From: Fusobacteriaceae bacterium UBA2433
GTDB taxonomy: Bacteria; Fusobacteriota; Fusobacteriia; Fusobacteriales; Fusobacteriaceae
Assembly (NCBI GenBank): GCA_002342785.1
Contig: DDQV01000110.1
Span: 1 to 27,380 of the forward strand
Length of the DNA stretch: 27,380 bases
Direction of reading: 5' to 3'
Shown: piece after piece, positions 16,419-23,227 of the stretch
Numbering within the stretch: position 1 is the stretch's first letter
Layout: each line of letters starts with the position of its first letter
Notes under the pieces: generated by a model
The model's database searches: none
Told to the model about the DNA's origin: nothing
Seen by the model: the letters and a program-made list of their open reading frames with translations, nothing else
Program-made: the position numbers and the translations under genes

Positions 16419-17254
16419 TATATATTGTATGCTTCTAAAAAATCTTTTTTCATCTCTTCTCTTAGTTCTAATGGCTCGATAATTTCAGCATCACCTAAAA
16501 ATTGTCTAAAATAAAGTTTAGCATTTTCAAAGGAGGTATAAAATGTATATATATCACCATCTTCTCTGATTAATTTAGGTCGATAGTTAGTAAGACCCCT
16601 CAACATAATTTTTCCTTCATCAGAAAGTTTAACTTTTATCTCGCTAAACTCTCCTATAAATGCGTCAAAATTCTTCCTGACATTCTCTATATATTTTTTA
16701 TCTTTACCCTTGATCTTTACCTCTAATACCTCGATAATTTCAAGTTCTTTTAGTTTATAGTTTACATATTTTTTTTCATCTTCACTATAACAAAATAAAT
16801 AATTTTCATCTCCCTGCTCCTCTCTTTTGATAAAAAAAGGCTCAACATTTAATATTTTTTTATTATATTTAATCTTTATTTTTTGTTTGTTTTTTATACC
16901 ATTCAATATAGATTTCACCCTATCCTCAAATATAAATAACTCCCTTATATATTTAAATTGCGATGAATATGTTTCAAACAACTCTCTAAAAAACTCGGCT
17001 TCAATATCAACATTATTTTCCCTTAAAATATCATAATAAATTTCCTTATTAGCCACATTTAAATCAAATTGAACTATCTTTTTTATAGGTCGTCCTTGAC
17101 TCTCCATCAATTTATCTGTTTCAATCTCTTTCTTATATTTTAATCGATCTAATATATAGTTACATAACTTATTGTTATTGATCCCAAACTCCTCAATGTC
17201 TTTTTTTAAAAGTCGCCATATATCTTCAGACACTGTTACCCTTATTTTTTTCAT
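16403..17254 (-). CDS. Ribbon-helix-helix / WYL-domain transcriptional regulator
   Basis: The 283-residue protein has an N-terminal DNA-binding segment of ribbon-helix-helix type (IRVTVSEDIWRLLKKDIEEF, residues 4-23, then a helix to about 40). A linker follows, then a WYL domain (about 112-175) with KIKIKY, LNVEPFF, NYLFCYSE in place of the W-Y-L core, and VNYKLKELEII. A C-terminal WCX-like segment (about 204-270) has LRGLTNYRPK and FRQFLGDAEIIEP. WYL domains bind ligands, possibly nucleic acid or nucleotide signals, and regulate defence, DNA damage or metabolic genes. Most are joined to a winged helix, so a ribbon-helix-helix partner is less common. It has its own extended -10 promoter, and no defence genes are nearby. 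The target is unknown. Confidence 0.75.
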   Translation of the reverse strand: MKKIRVTVSEDIWRLLKKDIEEFGINNNKLCNYILDRLKYKKEIETDKLMESQGRPIKKIVQFDLNVANKEIYYDILRENNVDIEAEFFRELFETYSSQFKYIRELFIFEDRVKSILNGIKNKQKIKIKYNKKILNVEPFFIKREEQGDENYLFCYSEDEKKYVNYKLKELEIIEVLEVKIKGKDKKYIENVRKNFDAFIGEFSEIKVKLSDEGKIMLRGLTNYRPKLIREDGDIYTFYTSFENAKLYFRQFLGDAEIIEPLELREEMKKDFLEAYNIYSKRG

Positions 17255-17282
17255 TGTTCCTCCAAAATAATCCTTATTTAAG

Positions 17283-17291
17283 ATTATAACA
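17283..17291 (-). promoter_or_regulatory. Extended -10 promoter of the WYL regulator
   Basis: TGTTATAAT on the minus strand gives a predicted start near 17276, about 22 nt before the ATG, with GGAGG between. Two TTTCAT direct repeats (within 17291-17306) stand just upstream and could be an autoregulatory site. Confidence 0.5.
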
Positions 17292-17309
17292 TGAAAGAAC
17301 TATGAAATA

Positions 17310-18101
17310 CTATACTGTGAACACCTCATTGTCTTTAAGTTTTATATTTTTATTATTAAATAGTTCTAATAATTTTTCTACACTTAGATTATTTTTTTCC
17401 TCTTTATCTATATCGAGGATTATATTTCCTTCGTGTAACATAATAAGTCTGTTCCCATAATCAATTGCATCTTGTAGATTATGAGTTATCATTATTGTTG
17501 CAATTTTTTCTTTTATTACTATATCATTTGTTTTTTTCATAATTATCTTAGAGGTCTTAGGATCAAGAGCAGCAGTATGTTCATCTAAAAGTAATATATC
17601 AGGTTTTTTTAGGGTAGCCATGATAAGTGCTAAACATTGTCTTTGTCCCCCTGATAAAGACCCTGCCTTAGTATCTAGTTGTTTTTCTAATCCTAAATCC
17701 AATTCTGCTAAAGTTTCTTTATAAAAAGTTTTTCTTTTTTTATTCAATCCAAAAGTTAATCCAAACTTCTCCCCTTTGTTGTCAGCCATAGATAAATTTT
17801 CAAATACAGTCATAGATGGAGATGTTCCAAAAGATGGATTTTGATATACCTTAGACATAAAACTATTTCTTTTATATTTAGGAAAATTTCCTATATTTTT
17901 ATTTGAGATAATTATCTCTCCATTATCTAACTCTGTGTTACCCATAATCAAATTAAAAAGAGTTGATTTACCTGCTCCATTACTTCCTATTACCGATACA
18001 AAATCTCCCTTCTCCATATGAAAATTAAGATTTTTGAAGATTTGTTTAGTCTCTCCAAAACTATTTGTAAAACCTTTATTTAAATTATTTAGTCTAAGCA
18101 A
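17310..18101 (-). CDS. ABC importer ATP-binding protein (TrpZ-like, COG1101 type)
   Basis: This is the cytosolic ATPase that powers the importer formed with the two upstream genes. All ABC motifs are intact: Walker A IGSNGAGKST, Q-loop (KVYQNPSFG), signature LSGGQRQ, Walker B ILLLDEHTAALDP and H-loop ITHN. COG1101 ATPases often carry this 'EHTAALDP' variant and the GTSPSMTVFENL-type block. I favour the TTG at 18099-18101 because it gives the usual N-terminus (MLRLNNLNKGF) and better spacing from AGGTAGG. A GTG at 18108-18110 would add three residues. It overlaps the permease gene by 8 bp. It is the last gene of the importer operon, with no terminator seen before the WYL gene. Confidence 0.9.
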   Translation of the reverse strand: MLRLNNLNKGFTNSFGETKQIFKNLNFHMEKGDFVSVIGSNGAGKSTLFNLIMGNTELDNGEIIISNKNIGNFPKYKRNSFMSKVYQNPSFGTSPSMTVFENLSMADNKGEKFGLTFGLNKKRKTFYKETLAELDLGLEKQLDTKAGSLSGGQRQCLALIMATLKKPDILLLDEHTAALDPKTSKIIMKKTNDIVIKEKIATIMITHNLQDAIDYGNRLIMLHEGNIILDIDKEEKNNLSVEKLLELFNNKNIKLKDNEVFTV

Positions 18102-18936
18102 CTTTAACACCTACCTTTAATCTCTTAAGATTTTTACTTCCCATAATAGCAACTACAATTACAGATGTGATAAGTTTTAAATCTCCAGGATTCATTCCCA
18201 TCATTAGAGTTATTGAAATAATAAATTTATATATAACACTTCCTAATATAACTAATAGGGTCATATTGATAAATTTCATCTCTTTAAATACACTCTCTCC
18301 TATTATTATCGATGCAAGTCCTGTAATGATCGTTCCTACTCCCATTCCAATATCTGAAAACCCTTGATATTGTGCTAATATTCCCCCAGAGAATGCAACT
18401 AAAGAGTTAGCTATCATAAGACCAATTATCTTTACTTTTTTTTCATTTATACCAAGGGATACTAATAGAGTTTCATTGTCTCCCATGGCTCTTAGTGCAA
18501 ATCCAAATTTTGTTTTAAGTATAAAATCTAAGATTAATTTGACAACAATCAATAATAAAACAATCTTTAAAAGTGAATTTCCCGATGTAAATATAGTCTT
18601 AACATTAAATAATGGAATATTTGATCTTCCCATGATCCTTAAATTAACACTATATAGTCCTGTCATAACAATAATCCCAGATAATAAATTTGTTATATTA
18701 TATTTTACATGGATATATCCTGTAACAAACCCAGCTAAACCTCCAGCAATACAAGCTAGTATCATAGCAATTATTGGATTTACTCCGTGGATTAAAGAGA
18801 TCGCAACAACACTTGCTCCAAGGGGAAAACTCCCATCTACTGTTAGATCTGGAAAATCTAGTATCTTATATGAAATATAAAGTCCTAAGACCATAAACGC
18901 AAATATTAAACTCTGTTCTAATGTTCCTAATATCAT
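18094..18936 (-). CDS. ABC importer permease (TrpY-like, COG4120 type)
   Basis: This integral membrane subunit has 280 residues and about eight hydrophobic helices. The N-terminal block LGLYISYKILDFPDLTVDGS followed by FPLGA is characteristic of the COG4120 permeases, which belong to the broad branched-chain amino-acid permease fold. The FGFALRAMGDNETLLVSLGI segment is the cytosolic coupling loop. It stands 27 bp after the binding-protein gene and overlaps the ATPase gene. Together the three genes match the TrpXYZ arrangement, which takes up tryptophan in streptococci. The substrate here is inferred only. Confidence 0.9.
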   Translation of the reverse strand: MILGTLEQSLIFAFMVLGLYISYKILDFPDLTVDGSFPLGASVVAISLIHGVNPIIAMILACIAGGLAGFVTGYIHVKYNITNLLSGIIVMTGLYSVNLRIMGRSNIPLFNVKTIFTSGNSLLKIVLLLIVVKLILDFILKTKFGFALRAMGDNETLLVSLGINEKKVKIIGLMIANSLVAFSGGILAQYQGFSDIGMGVGTIITGLASIIIGESVFKEMKFINMTLLVILGSVIYKFIISITLMMGMNPGDLKLITSVIVVAIMGSKNLKRLKVGVKVA

Positions 18937-18963
18937 TTGAAATCACTTCCTCTTTTCTTTTAA

Positions 18964-19890
18964 CTAAATTATTTTAATTGTTTTTGATTCATCTATATTT
19001 TTTAGATCTACATTATATTTTTCTACACTTTCTTTATTGATTATTAAATCTGTATCTTCTAACGTTTTAACTTTAATATCTTTAATATCTTCACCTTTTA
19101 ATATTCTTACAGCCATCTCACCAGTTTGGTATCCTAACTTTTCATAATCTATTGTTACTGTAACTAAAGCTCCTTGTTTTACTTGATCTTCTACACAAGC
19201 TATTACAGGTATATTTTTTTTATTTGCTTTTTCTAAAATTAATGGTGTTGCAGAAACAACTAAATTATCTGTTGGAGTATATAGTGCATCTACTTTTTTT
19301 AATATAGTATCAAGAGCCATAGACATATCATTTATAGAACTTATCCCTACTTCTACAAGTTCTATTCCAAGATCTTTAGCTATAATTTTAGCTTTTTCTA
19401 CAAGAACAAGGGAATTTTGTTCACTTGTATTGTATATTATCCCAATTTTTTTTAAGTTAGGTAGTAGTTGTTTTGCCACTTCAAATTGTTCTCTAACAGG
19501 TGCCATATCACTTGTTCCTGTAATATTGTCTCCTACTAATCCTGCACTTTCAAAATCTGTAACAGCTGTAACTAAGATTGGTATGTGTTTTGTAGCATTG
19601 TATAAACTTTGTGCACTAGGTGTAGAGATCCCTAAGACTAAATCTTTTTTATCCTTAACAAAAGAATTAGCTATAAGTTGTGAATTAGCAAATTCACCTT
19701 GGGCATTTTGAAATTCAATATCTACATCTAAGCCACTTTCTGTCAATGCTTTTTCAAATCCAACACGAGCACTGTCTAAGGCTTGATGTTCTACAATCTG
19801 TGTGATCCCTATCTTTATTTTTTTACTCTCTTTCTTTTGACATCCAATTAATCCTAATAAAACTATCAATAATAAAATACTTTTTTTCAT
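18964..19890 (-). CDS. ABC importer substrate-binding lipoprotein (TrpX-like, PF04392 family)
   Basis: The 308-residue protein has a lipoprotein signal peptide: KKSILLLIVLLGLIGC, with the lipobox cysteine at residue 17. It would be lipid-anchored in the periplasm or at the inner membrane. The mature part is a two-lobe binding protein: KIKIGITQIVEHQALD, LVLGISTPSAQSLYN, ILVTAVTDFESAGLV, KKIGIIYNTSEQNS and DALYTPTDNLVVS. These are PF04392 (ABC_sub_bind) family blocks. Family members bind aromatic amino acids such as tryptophan or tyrosine, and ligand identity is not certain. The ATG follows AAGGAG. It is the first gene of the operon, with the promoter at 19924-19952. Confidence 0.9.
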   Translation of the reverse strand: MKKSILLLIVLLGLIGCQKKESKKIKIGITQIVEHQALDSARVGFEKALTESGLDVDIEFQNAQGEFANSQLIANSFVKDKKDLVLGISTPSAQSLYNATKHIPILVTAVTDFESAGLVGDNITGTSDMAPVREQFEVAKQLLPNLKKIGIIYNTSEQNSLVLVEKAKIIAKDLGIELVEVGISSINDMSMALDTILKKVDALYTPTDNLVVSATPLILEKANKKNIPVIACVEDQVKQGALVTVTIDYEKLGYQTGEMAVRILKGEDIKDIKVKTLEDTDLIINKESVEKYNVDLKNIDESKTIKII

Positions 19891-19923
19891 AATTTAATCA
19901 CTCCTTCTTCCTTTTTTTATTTC

Positions 19924-19952
19924 ATAGTAATATCGTATCATTTATCTATCAA
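19924..19952 (-). promoter_or_regulatory. Promoter of the TrpXYZ-like importer operon
   Basis: On the minus strand, -35 TTGATA (19947-19952), a 17-bp spacer and -10 TACTAT (19924-19929) place the start near 19917 and give a short leader of about 27 nt. There is no T-box or attenuator in such a short leader, so control is more likely by a DNA-binding protein. Confidence 0.55.
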
Positions 19953-19964
19953 CTGTTGTAGATA
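19943..19964. promoter_or_regulatory. Near-palindrome over the -35 of the importer operon
   Basis: The arms TATCTA + CAAC (19943-19953, with one extra T) and GTTG + TAGATA (19955-19964) form a 10-bp inverted repeat around a single T. The -35 box of the importer promoter lies inside it, which is the position expected for a repressor site. Confidence 0.45.
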
Positions 19965-19980
19965 ACAATAAAATTAAAAT

Positions 19981-20068
19981 TTTGTTCGGTATTTTCTATC
20001 TATAACAATTCTTAAAGTTAGTTTTTATAAGGATTTTAATTATTTTTTTAATAAATATTTGTTCGGTA
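19981..20068. repeat. Two identical 11-bp direct repeats, 77 bp apart, in the importer-pilin divergent region
   Basis: TTTGTTCGGTA occurs at 19981-19991 and 20058-20068. The GC-containing core is unusual in this AT-rich gap. The spacing of about seven helical turns would put two bound proteins on the same face of DNA. The rest of the 371-bp gap (19891-20261) contains the importer promoter and dyad, and the repeat array next to the pilin gene. Confidence 0.6.
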
Positions 20069-20138
20069 CTATTATTATCTGTGAATTTATATATTCAATA
20101 TAAAAATAATAATAGGAAAAAATTTATTTTTTGATTTA

Positions 20139-20228
20139 AAACATAATTAATATGTTTAAATTATGTGGTTAATATGGTTAAATTATGTTATTAATGTGGA
20201 AATTTCTTAATTTAAATGTTACTATAAT
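20139..20228 (+). promoter_or_regulatory. Pilin gene promoter region with 22-bp-period repeats
   Basis: Two nearly identical copies of TTAATATGnTTAAATTATGT start at 20147 and 20169, and a third partial copy (TTAATGTGG) starts at 20191, exactly 22 bp apart each time, or two helical turns. The first copy also contains the inverted repeat AAACATA-5-TATGTTT (20139-20157). The array ends about 25 bp before a perfect -10 TATAAT (20223-20228). No good -35 is visible, which fits an activator-dependent promoter. Regulation is inferred. Confidence 0.5.
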
Positions 20229-20261
20229 ACTAGAATATAAAGATATTTTGGAGGTGAAATT

Positions 20262-21248
20262 ATGAAAAATTGTTATTCCTTAAATTTTCAAAAAAAAAAT
20301 CATGGTTTTACATTAATAGAGTTACTGGTAGTCATAGCAATAATTGGTATATTAGCTACAACTCTTGCACCAAAACTTAGAAAATTATTAGGTAAAGCAA
20401 AAGTTGCTAAGGTACAACATAAATTAGGTTTAATAAGATCTAAACTTTCTATCGATAGCAACTTTTCTGATGAATTTCCTGATTTAGGTTCAAATGACGA
20501 TAATTTATTAAATAAGTTTGATGTACATCCTACTGAATCATTTTCATATTATAATGGTTCTTATGCTGAAACAGATAATGTTGTAGAAAGTAGAGATAAC
20601 AAGGGAGGATGGTTTTATAATAAAACTACGGGAGATATCTATGCTAACCTTCCAAATGGCGCTTATACCTACGACGAGGTTTATGAAATTTGGGATGGAG
20701 AAAGTTTGTATTCTTTAGAAGATGTTCAAAAATTAATAGATTCAGGAGTTGTTGATAGTGATGGAAAATATATAAATAATCCTAGTTTTGATGGTGTAAC
20801 TACAGGATCTTTTACTCAAGTTAGCTCTGATAAAATACCTTCTTGGAATACAACCGATCCAAATGATACAATAGAAGTATGGAAGAGTGGTTTTTACAAA
20901 GTAGATGCTATAGATGGAGATTACTTTATAGAATTAAACTCAAGTAAATTAGGTTCTATATATCAAGATCTTGAAACGGTTCCTGGAACAACTTTAGTAT
21001 GGAGTGTTAGTCACAGGGGAAGATCTGGAGAAGATGTTGCTACTATAAGTGCTGGAAGCTCTGATAGTACAACTTTGGATGTCCAAAAAACAATGACTAC
21101 TGGAAACGATAGCTGGGAAACCTATACCTATGAATACGTAGTCCCTGAAGGACAAACTACTACTAGATTTTCTATAGATTCCGTATCTTCAACAGGTGGA
21201 AATTCTCTTGGAAGTTTTATTGATAATTTCACTGTAGAAATTAAATAA
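20262..21248 (+). CDS. Type IV prepilin-like protein with a large C-terminal adhesin-like domain
   Basis: The 328-residue protein starts with a basic 15-residue leader ending in glycine, then FTLIELLVVIAIIGILA. This is the prepilin peptidase site (cut after G15, methylated F16, Glu at mature position 5). A pilin-like alpha helix and a small block typical of pseudopilins (GGWFYNKTTGDIYANLP, about 116-131) follow. Residues about 172-328 form a separate beta-rich domain (IPSWNTTDPNDTIEVW, DGDYFIELNSS, SIYQDLETVPGTTLVWS, HRGRSGED, FIDNFTVEI). It resembles jelly-roll domains of bacterial surface proteins that may bind sugars. The ATG has a GGAGGTG site. No other pilus genes are nearby. It may be a minor pilin or a tip adhesin. 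The adhesin role is inferred. Confidence 0.8.
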   Translation: MKNCYSLNFQKKNHGFTLIELLVVIAIIGILATTLAPKLRKLLGKAKVAKVQHKLGLIRSKLSIDSNFSDEFPDLGSNDDNLLNKFDVHPTESFSYYNGSYAETDNVVESRDNKGGWFYNKTTGDIYANLPNGAYTYDEVYEIWDGESLYSLEDVQKLIDSGVVDSDGKYINNPSFDGVTTGSFTQVSSDKIPSWNTTDPNDTIEVWKSGFYKVDAIDGDYFIELNSSKLGSIYQDLETVPGTTLVWSVSHRGRSGEDVATISAGSSDSTTLDVQKTMTTGNDSWETYTYEYVVPEGQTTTRFSIDSVSSTGGNSLGSFIDNFTVEIK

Positions 21249-21251
21249 GAA

Positions 21252-21298
21252 GAATAAAAAAAATCCTAAAGAAATTAATCTATAGGATTTTTTTATTC
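21252..21298. terminator. Bidirectional terminator between the pilin and XRE-cupin genes
   Basis: GAATAAAAAAAATCCTA (21252-21268) pairs with TAGGATTTTTTTATTC (21283-21298), with one bulged A and a 14-nt loop. It runs into the stop codon of the minus-strand gene, so the two convergent genes share it. Confidence 0.85.
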
Positions 21299-21904
21299 TT
21301 CTATTTCTTTACTAGGACTCTTATAAAATAATTCTCCATCTTCATCTATTAAAAAATTAGGAGTGTTAACAGTTAAAAATTTAACTGTCTTATTAGTATT
21401 ATTGACCCAGTTATGTGGTGATGATGTTAAATAATGTGCAGTATATTCTGGATATAAATCTGTTTTTACTCCCTCTACTACCAAAGTAAGGATTCCCTCT
21501 AAAACATATATAAATTCCTCTCCTGCATGTTCATGTTCCTTTTCTAAAGCTGCATTTTTTTGTCCTGGCAAGAGTTCAATAAGTCTTGGAAGTATCTTCT
21601 TATCTTCAACTACCTTAGATAGATAATATTGAATAGAATTACCTCTAGCAATAGGTGAAACTCTTCTCTCATATGACTTCATTACATAACTTTTTTCATT
21701 TATTGTATGGGTAAAAAAGAAACTCATATCGACATCAAATATTCTTGATAATTTCTCAAGATCATCTATTGCGATACTATTCATTCCCCTTTCTAATTGA
21801 GATAAAAATCCTATTGAAAGATCTGAAAGTAAACTTAAATCTTTCAATGTTATCTTCCTTTGAGTTCTCAATTTCTTTATACGACTTCCTACGGTTTTGT
21901 TCAT
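21293..21904 (-). CDS. XRE-family regulator with C-terminal cupin domain
   Basis: The 203-residue protein has an N-terminal helix-turn-helix (residues about 6-60: RIKKLRTQRKITLKDLSLLS, then SIGFLSQLERGMNS) and a C-terminal cupin fold (about 110-185: KEHEHAGEEFIYVLEGILTL, then SPHNWVNNT). This architecture (PuuR/SutR-like) usually senses a small metabolite in the cupin and controls amino-acid, polyamine or sulfur genes. The ATG follows AAAGGAGC. It is divergent from proC, sharing a 279-bp gap, and that gap contains an ATAC-5-GTAT dyad at 21945-21957 near its own start. Regulation of proC or of itself is possible but not shown. Confidence 0.88.
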   Translation of the reverse strand: MNKTVGSRIKKLRTQRKITLKDLSLLSDLSIGFLSQLERGMNSIAIDDLEKLSRIFDVDMSFFFTHTINEKSYVMKSYERRVSPIARGNSIQYYLSKVVEDKKILPRLIELLPGQKNAALEKEHEHAGEEFIYVLEGILTLVVEGVKTDLYPEYTAHYLTSSPHNWVNNTNKTVKFLTVNTPNFLIDEDGELFYKSPSKEIEE

Positions 21905-22049
21905 ATTAGCTCCTTTGTTTCAATTTCTTTCCTTATATTTTAACATACTATTGGTATAAAAAAAACATTTTGAAATAAATAAATCTTATTTTTTTTTTGG
22001 AAAATATAAATTTATGAATTATAATCTATACAAATAACTTTTGTTAATG

Positions 22050-22058
22050 TGGTATAAT
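22050..22058 (+). promoter_or_regulatory. Extended -10 promoter of proC
   Basis: TGGTATAAT on the plus strand (TATAAT at 22053-22058) is a textbook extended -10 with a poor -35. It gives a leader of about 120 nt before the proC ATG. Confidence 0.5.
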
Positions 22059-22183
22059 AAAATAAATGATGTTTAATTTAACTTCTTAAATTATAATATT
22101 ATAGACAAAAGTTAGATTTCAAAAATAATTTTTTAAGAATAATAAAAAAATTAAACATAAAATTTTATGGAGGAGATTATTAT

Positions 22184-22987
22184 ATGAATAAAAAAATTGG
22201 TTTTATAGGTTGTGGAAATATGGGTGAAGCAATGTTAAAAGGTATTATAGATTCTTTTAACAACCCTGATAGAATCTATGTCTTTGAAAAAAACGAAGAC
22301 AGACAAAAAGAATTAAAAGAAAAATATGGTATCAATATATCGTCTACTCCTGCTGAACTAGTTAGTTCTAGTGAGATGATATTAGTAGCCGTTAAACCTA
22401 ATATATTTTCTTTGGTTATGGAGGAGATAAAACCTGTTATAGATGACAGTAAGGTAATCATATCAATTGCAGCAGGAGTAACTATCGCTGCTATTGAAAA
22501 AGGATTGGGAGATAAAGCTAAGATTATTCGTACAATGCCAAATACTCCTGCCTTTGTAGGTTTAGGAATGACTTCTATGAGCCCAAATAAAAACGTAACA
22601 TCTGAAGAAGCTTCCATAGCTAAAAAAATATTAGAGGGATTTGGAGAGGTAGAAGAAATTTCAGAAACTCTTATCCATAGTGTAATCGGTGTCAGTGGTT
22701 CTGCTCCTGCATATGTATTTATGTTTATAGAAGCCATGGCTGATGCTGCTGTTTTAGAGGGAATGCCTAGACACAAAGCATATAAATTTGCTTCTCAAGC
22801 TGTTATGGGATCGGCTAAGATGGTTTTAGAAACTGGAAAACATCCAGGTGTCTTAAAAGATATGGTGTGTTCTCCTGGAGGAACTACAATTGCTGCTGTG
22901 GCAGAATTAGAAAAAACAAACTTTAGATCTTCCATAATTTCTGGAATAAGAAAGTGTATGGAAAAATCTAAAGAGATGAGTAAATAA
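22184..22987 (+). CDS. proC: Pyrroline-5-carboxylate reductase
   Basis: ProC reduces pyrroline-5-carboxylate to proline with NAD(P)H, the last step of proline synthesis, in the cytosol. The 267-residue length is standard. The N-terminal Rossmann motif is IGFIGCGNMGEAMLKGI. The family blocks AVKPN, IISIAAGVTI, RTMPNTPAFVGLGMT and the C-terminal dimer/catalytic block SGSAPAYVFMFIEAMADAAV plus SPGGTTIAAV are all intact. The start has a TGGAGGAG ribosome site. It forms a single-gene unit bounded by its own promoter and a bidirectional terminator. Confidence 0.97.
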   Translation: MNKKIGFIGCGNMGEAMLKGIIDSFNNPDRIYVFEKNEDRQKELKEKYGINISSTPAELVSSSEMILVAVKPNIFSLVMEEIKPVIDDSKVIISIAAGVTIAAIEKGLGDKAKIIRTMPNTPAFVGLGMTSMSPNKNVTSEEASIAKKILEGFGEVEEISETLIHSVIGVSGSAPAYVFMFIEAMADAAVLEGMPRHKAYKFASQAVMGSAKMVLETGKHPGVLKDMVCSPGGTTIAAVAELEKTNFRSSIISGIRKCMEKSKEMSK

Positions 22988-22994
22988 CAAAACT

Positions 22995-23033
22995 AAAAGA
23001 AGTGGCTAAAAAAAACAATCCACTTCTTTTTTT
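22995..23033. terminator. Bidirectional terminator between proC and the rubredoxin-like gene
   Basis: A perfect 11-bp stem, AAAAGAAGTGG (22995-23005) and CCACTTCTTTT (23020-23030), has a 14-nt loop and is followed by TTT. It stands between the proC stop and the stop of the small minus-strand gene. Confidence 0.9.
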
Positions 23034-23048
23034 ATATTTTTTTATAAC

Positions 23049-23195
23049 TTAGTCTATCTTTTGATATTTTGATCCTGAACATACAGGACAAAGATCTAGA
23101 GTTTCTCCTTTTTCCATGTTTAATTCCAAACCACACAATACACACATATAGGTACCTTTTTCTACTTCATCTCCAAAATAATAAAATTCTTCCAT
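23049..23195 (-). CDS. Small rubredoxin-like / zinc-ribbon protein, 48 residues
   Basis: A short gene starts at the ATG at 23193-23195, with a strong AGGAGGGG ribosome site, and ends at TAA (23049-23051). The protein has two CxxC knuckles: YMCVLCG (C18, C21) and LCPVCS (C36, C39), which would hold one iron or zinc. The layout (acidic N-terminus, CxxCG, 14 residues, CPxC, basic end) resembles the rubredoxin-like domain at the end of rubrerythrins more than full rubredoxin. It is 32 bp after metA with no terminator between, so co-transcription is likely. Its role could be electron transfer or metal-dependent structure, and I cannot decide which. Confidence 0.8.
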   Translation of the reverse strand: MEEFYYFGDEVEKGTYMCVLCGLELNMEKGETLDLCPVCSGSKYQKID

Positions 23196-23227
23196 GATAT
23201 CCCCTCCTAAAGTTTAATTATAAATAT

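Noticed and set aside
16403..17254. Phage-defence island signalled by the WYL protein
   Set aside because: The neighbours are an RNA helicase and an ABC importer, and no nuclease, CRISPR, restriction or toxin gene is in view.
19891..19923. Tryptophan T-box or attenuator in front of the TrpXYZ-like operon
   Set aside because: The predicted leader is under 30 nt and has no leader peptide or antiterminator.
22276..22776. Minus-strand open frame of 166 codons inside proC
   Set aside because: It is antisense to an intact proC with all family motifs, and has no ribosome site.
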